This document shows, piece by piece, positions 61,177-64,000 of a stretch of DNA of 64,000 bases. Both the position numbers and the translations under genes were made by a program. Numbering within the stretch: position 1 is the stretch's first letter; the number at the start of each line of letters is the position of its first letter. The stretch covers positions 62,001 to 126,000 of the forward strand of contig NZ_JACKVK010000015.1 of assembly GCF_025823185.1 (NCBI RefSeq). The letters run 5' to 3'. The DNA comes from Mycobacterium yunnanensis. GTDB taxonomy: Bacteria; Actinomycetota; Actinomycetes; Mycobacteriales; Mycobacteriaceae. Under the pieces are notes generated by a model, which was not told where the DNA came from, searched no databases, and saw only the letters and a program-made list of their open reading frames with translations.

Positions 61177-62235
61177 TCACGACTGCTTGAACGACGAAGC
61201 CGCCAGTACCCGGGCGGCCTCGCGGACTGCTGCGACGTTGGACTTGCCCTGCCGCGAGCCGGCTAGCTTCGCCGCGATGTGGTCGCCCACGGTCACCGGC
61301 TCGTAGGCCAGCCCGGCGTCGGCGTCGAGATAGCTTGGGGCCGTCGAAATCACCGCGTCGACGTTGCCGTCGTGAAAGAATGCTGCAGAACGCCGACGCC
61401 TGATGGTTCCGTCGACGATCGGTGGCTTCACCCTGTGCAGCGTCGACATCCAGTGGTCATTGGTGATGTGGGCGGTCAGATCGCCGAGGTTGACCAGCAG
61501 CGCGCCGTCGATGGGCGAGACGTCGTGCCACTGCCGATCGGTGCCGAGCACCTGCAGACCGGCCACCTGGTCGGCCCACAACACGGTGACCAGGCCGAAG
61601 TCGGTGTGCTCCCCCATCCCGGTGAGCTCGCCGTCGAGGTTTATGGTGCCTTCCGGAAGCGCGTAGTTGTTCATCCGAAGCACGTCCACGGAGTGGTCGG
61701 CAAGACGCTCGAAATGGTCGGCATCCAATCCCAAAGCGACGCAGAATATCTCGGTCAACGTTCTCGCCACCCTGCCGGCCTCGGAAAAGTAATCGAGGAC
61801 GGCCGACTCGAACGCCGGCACCTCACCTGGCCAGATGTTGATGCCGTAGTCGGCCTCGTCGAGGTCGAGTCCGGCGAACGAGCGTGCCTCCACACCGATG
61901 TTGAACGCCTCGAAGAAGTCGTTCATCCGCGTGGCCGATTCAACCCCGAGCGACAAGCTCAGTGACTCGCTCTTGGGTGGGCTGTATCCCCGGTTGGCGC
62001 CGTGCACCCGGTAACCGTTCTTGATCTCGGCAGCCAGTCCAAAGAAGGCGTCCATGCCGGATGCCAGTCCGTCCAAAATCGGCTGAGGTATGCCGTGGCC
62101 GAGAATCTGCATGAAACCCACTCTGCTGCAGGCATCGTCGACGGCGGTGGCGACCGCGCGCCTGGCCGAGGCCGAACCTGCGGTGACCCACGGCGTGATG
62201 TCGATCGCCGGCACTTCGAATGTCGGGGTGCTCAT
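61177..62235 (-). CDS. 2-oxoglutarate/Fe(II) oxygenase, isopenicillin-N-synthase-like
   Basis: A 352-residue oxygenase with an N-terminal DIOX_N-like part (VPAIDITPW, VGFMQILGHGIP) and a jelly-roll core. Metal ligands His210 and Asp212 (GEHTDFGLVTVL) and His267 (STLHRV) and the co-substrate RxS pair (Arg281/Ser283) are present. It is the third gene of a minus-strand operon, four bases after the deaminase gene. Substrate unknown; the neighbour suggests a purine or nucleoside. Confidence 0.88.
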   Translation of the reverse strand: MSTPTFEVPAIDITPWVTAGSASARRAVATAVDDACSRVGFMQILGHGIPQPILDGLASGMDAFFGLAAEIKNGYRVHGANRGYSPPKSESLSLSLGVESATRMNDFFEAFNIGVEARSFAGLDLDEADYGINIWPGEVPAFESAVLDYFSEAGRVARTLTEIFCVALGLDADHFERLADHSVDVLRMNNYALPEGTINLDGELTGMGEHTDFGLVTVLWADQVAGLQVLGTDRQWHDVSPIDGALLVNLGDLTAHITNDHWMSTLHRVKPPIVDGTIRRRRSAAFFHDGNVDAVISTAPSYLDADAGLAYEPVTVGDHIAAKLAGSRQGKSNVAAVREAARVLAASSFKQS

Positions 62236-62239
62236 CGGG

Positions 62240-63277
62240 TTACTTCCATTCGTCGTGGTGCTCTGCAGCGCCTGGTGTCCAGGATGCCAGGCGGGTCCGT
62301 AGTGCCGCCTTGTCTGAGGCGTCGAGCCAACAGGAGTCGATTGCGTTGGCGGTGAAGGCAACCAACTGTGCCACCTCGTAGCCCAGTGCGTTACCCACCG
62401 CGTAGTAGTCGTTGGAGGGGTCGGTGCCGAACATCGGTGGATCGTCGGAATCGATGCACACCCGCAGCCCGGCGTCGACCATCTGCCTGATCCGCCGGTG
62501 GCTGCCGTCGCCGGAACCGCTGTAGCGCCCAATGTCTGAGCTTACCGGCGTGCAGGTGAACGGGAGCTGTTCCTCGGCGCAGCGTCGGGTGATTCTCTCG
62601 TCGGACACCACGTGGTAGCCGTGATCGATTCGGGTGCAGTGCAGCTCGTCGAGGAGGGTGACCACGTGCGCCGGAGGCCCGCTTTCCGAGTGCGCCGTGC
62701 GGTGGAGCCCGGCACGCTTCGCGAACGCGAAGACGGGCGAAAAGGGAGCCGGCGGGCCCAGGATCTCCTGGTAGTCCAGTCCGATGCCGACCACCTCGTC
62801 GACGCGGTGTTCGACGACCTCTTCGACCAGCGAGAATGCTTCGCCGACGGTGTGTTCTCGGTTTATCGCCACGATGATGCGGCTGTCGATGCCGGTGTCG
62901 GTGCGAGCGTCCCGCATGCCGTCCACGATGCCTGCCAGCGCAGAGGGATACGGCAGCTGGCTGGGCTGTGGCGTCACCGATATCTCCCGATACCAGACGT
63001 TATGGTGGGCGCCGAAGTCGGTGAGCGATTCATAGGTGATACGACGGTAGTCGTCACGAGTGTGCAGACTCGTCCCGATCAGATCGTAGATCGACATGAA
63101 CTCACCGAGATCGGCATAGGCGGTGCTGTCGTAGACCGTCGCCGCGCTCGGATCGCCGGGGAACAGTACGCCCGCGCGGGCAGCGAGTTCGACAGCCGTC
63201 GCCGCCGGTACGGATCCCAACAGGTGGCAATGCAGGCTGACCTTCGGAATATCTCGTGCCAGAGCGCGAGTGATCAC
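62240..63277 (-). CDS. Adenosine/adenine deaminase-family hydrolase
   Basis: A 345-residue metal-dependent barrel. It begins DIPKVSLHCHLLGSVPAATAVEL with zinc ligands His16 and His18; later HRTAHSESGPPAHVV (His196), TRIDHGYHVV and CIDSDDPPMFG (Asp278/Asp279) match adenosine and adenine deaminases. The HAGE catalytic box is replaced by HSES: the glutamate is one position closer to the histidine. This points to a divergent subgroup, perhaps with another purine or pterin substrate. GTG 63277 overlaps the upstream oxygenase stop. Confidence 0.85.
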   Translation of the reverse strand: MITRALARDIPKVSLHCHLLGSVPAATAVELAARAGVLFPGDPSAATVYDSTAYADLGEFMSIYDLIGTSLHTRDDYRRITYESLTDFGAHHNVWYREISVTPQPSQLPYPSALAGIVDGMRDARTDTGIDSRIIVAINREHTVGEAFSLVEEVVEHRVDEVVGIGLDYQEILGPPAPFSPVFAFAKRAGLHRTAHSESGPPAHVVTLLDELHCTRIDHGYHVVSDERITRRCAEEQLPFTCTPVSSDIGRYSGSGDGSHRRIRQMVDAGLRVCIDSDDPPMFGTDPSNDYYAVGNALGYEVAQLVAFTANAIDSCWLDASDKAALRTRLASWTPGAAEHHDEWK

Positions 63278-64000
63278 GGGACCGCGATCGCCTCGTAGCG
63301 TGAGCGCAGATACTGTTCAGCCGTCACCGGTTGATAGTCGTTGGACCGACCCAGCGGCGGTGGGAATGACTCGATGACCTGGTCGAGGTTGGCCTCGTAG
63401 AAGAAGATCAGCGAGATCAGCTCTTCGTCGGGCGCCTCGGCACTTGGCGGCAGCACCCGGTGCATCGTCGAGGTCCACCGGTCACCGGTCCAGCGAGCCA
63501 TCAGGTCCCCGATGTTGATGGTGTATGCGTCCACGACCACCGGGGCGTCGATCCACTCGCCGTCTCGGGTGCACACCTGCAGGCCGCCGTAACCGGCCTC
63601 CCGGTCCAGAATGGTGATGGTGCCGAAATTGGTGTGTGGCGCAATCCGGTACTGCCCGTCGAGGACGGGCCCAGTTCGGTTCAAGGCCGGGTACCGGTTG
63701 ATGTTGAACGAATGGGGCGAGCCCGAACAGCGGTCGACGAACCAATCGGACGGGAGGCCTACAGCCATCGACAGCAACTCCAGCAGGTCGGCGGCCAGCG
63801 CCCGCATGGCGTGGGCATAGATCGTGCATAGTCGTTGCAGGGCAGGCACTTCCGCGGGCCATACGTTGGGCATGAACCACTCGGCGTCGACCTCGGCGTC
63901 CCCGCTGGTGCGCTCATGACCCGACACGAACGTTTCCTTGAGGTCCGGCGGGAGCTCGACGTCGAGCAGGTACCCGTTGGCCTCCTTGCCTGGAGGTATC
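63274..64000 (-). CDS. 2-oxoglutarate/Fe(II) oxygenase-like protein, 5' end outside window
   Basis: The frame is open to the right edge (readable from IPPGKEANGYLLDVELP onward, about 241 residues). The core has FNINRYPALNRTG, RIAPHTNFGTITIL, GDLMARWTGDRWTSTMHRV and SLIFFYEANLDQ, so it is an isopenicillin-N-synthase-like enzyme related to the oxygenase at 61177. In the HxD metal motif the aspartate is Asn (HTN). The second histidine is present. It is upstream of, and overlapping, the deaminase gene. Confidence 0.82.
   Translation of the reverse strand, partial: IPPGKEANGYLLDVELPPDLKETFVSGHERTSGDAEVDAEWFMPNVWPAEVPALQRLCTIYAHAMRALAADLLELLSMAVGLPSDWFVDRCSGSPHSFNINRYPALNRTGPVLDGQYRIAPHTNFGTITILDREAGYGGLQVCTRDGEWIDAPVVVDAYTINIGDLMARWTGDRWTSTMHRVLPPSAEAPDEELISLIFFYEANLDQVIESFPPPLGRSNDYQPVTAEQYLRSRYEAIAVP

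Overview
The window is high-GC actinobacterial DNA, most likely from a fast-growing mycobacterium (Mycolicibacterium-like). The inference rests on gene content: a secreted cutinase, a Pro/Gly-rich secreted protein, a FadE-type acyl-CoA dehydrogenase, an MmpS fragment, a close PknB-like kinase domain, a PknH-type sensor domain, many GntR/TetR/LysR regulators, and frequent GTG starts with ATGA/GTGA overlaps. No rRNA, tRNA or CRISPR array was seen.

Layout. 0-6 kb: SCO6745/SalK-like fragment, then a gluconate locus (FadR-type regulator, gntK, gntP) with a palindromic operator, a DoxX protein with an 11-residue repeat tail, and xylulokinase. 6-10.6 kb: cutinase, LysR/thioesterase pair, EamA exporter, unknown protein. 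10.6-14.9 kb: polyamine-type ABC importer (potA-D-B-C order). 15-21.6 kb: TspO, acyl-CoA dehydrogenase, secreted Pro-rich protein, hemolysin-III-like protein, SDR, acyltransferase, small acidic protein, secreted lipase-like hydrolase.

22-25.8 kb is a genomic scar: C-terminal stubs of TetR and MmpS genes back to back, a frameshifted tyrosine integrase, a frameshifted VapC toxin, a DapA-family C-terminal stub and an IS21 istA remnant, with only one intact-looking small gene. Next comes a catabolic cluster (25.8-33.3 kb): a TetR-GntR fusion regulator, MBL hydrolase, flavin reductase, isochorismatase-like protein, MmgE/PrpD, PrpF, cupin and a second GntR. 33.5-46 kb is carbohydrate-related: a LacI regulator, a ROK regulator divergent from a six-gene sugar operon (TIM-barrel isomerase, ABC importer, Gfo/Idh/MocA dehydrogenase), and an orphan family-5 binding protein plus GH13 glucosidase. 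The same GGTAAATCGATTTA operator stands upstream of both the LacI gene and the binding-protein gene, and a truncated LacI paralogue lies beside the second copy.

46.2-50.2 kb carries the best candidate for an undescribed system: a membrane protein with nucleotide-binding-like, RyR-like and PGDYG-like domains, followed on the same strand by a TIR protein that spans the membrane and ends in a PknH-type sensor domain. 50-58 kb: secreted serine hydrolase, a PknB-like kinase truncated and fused to an anti-sigma ATPase fragment, TetR/nitroreductase pair with a palindromic operator, NTF2-like and XRE proteins. 58-64 kb: S9 peptidase and SDR, then an operon of two isopenicillin-N-synthase-like oxygenases around an adenosine/adenine deaminase-like enzyme, cut by the window end.
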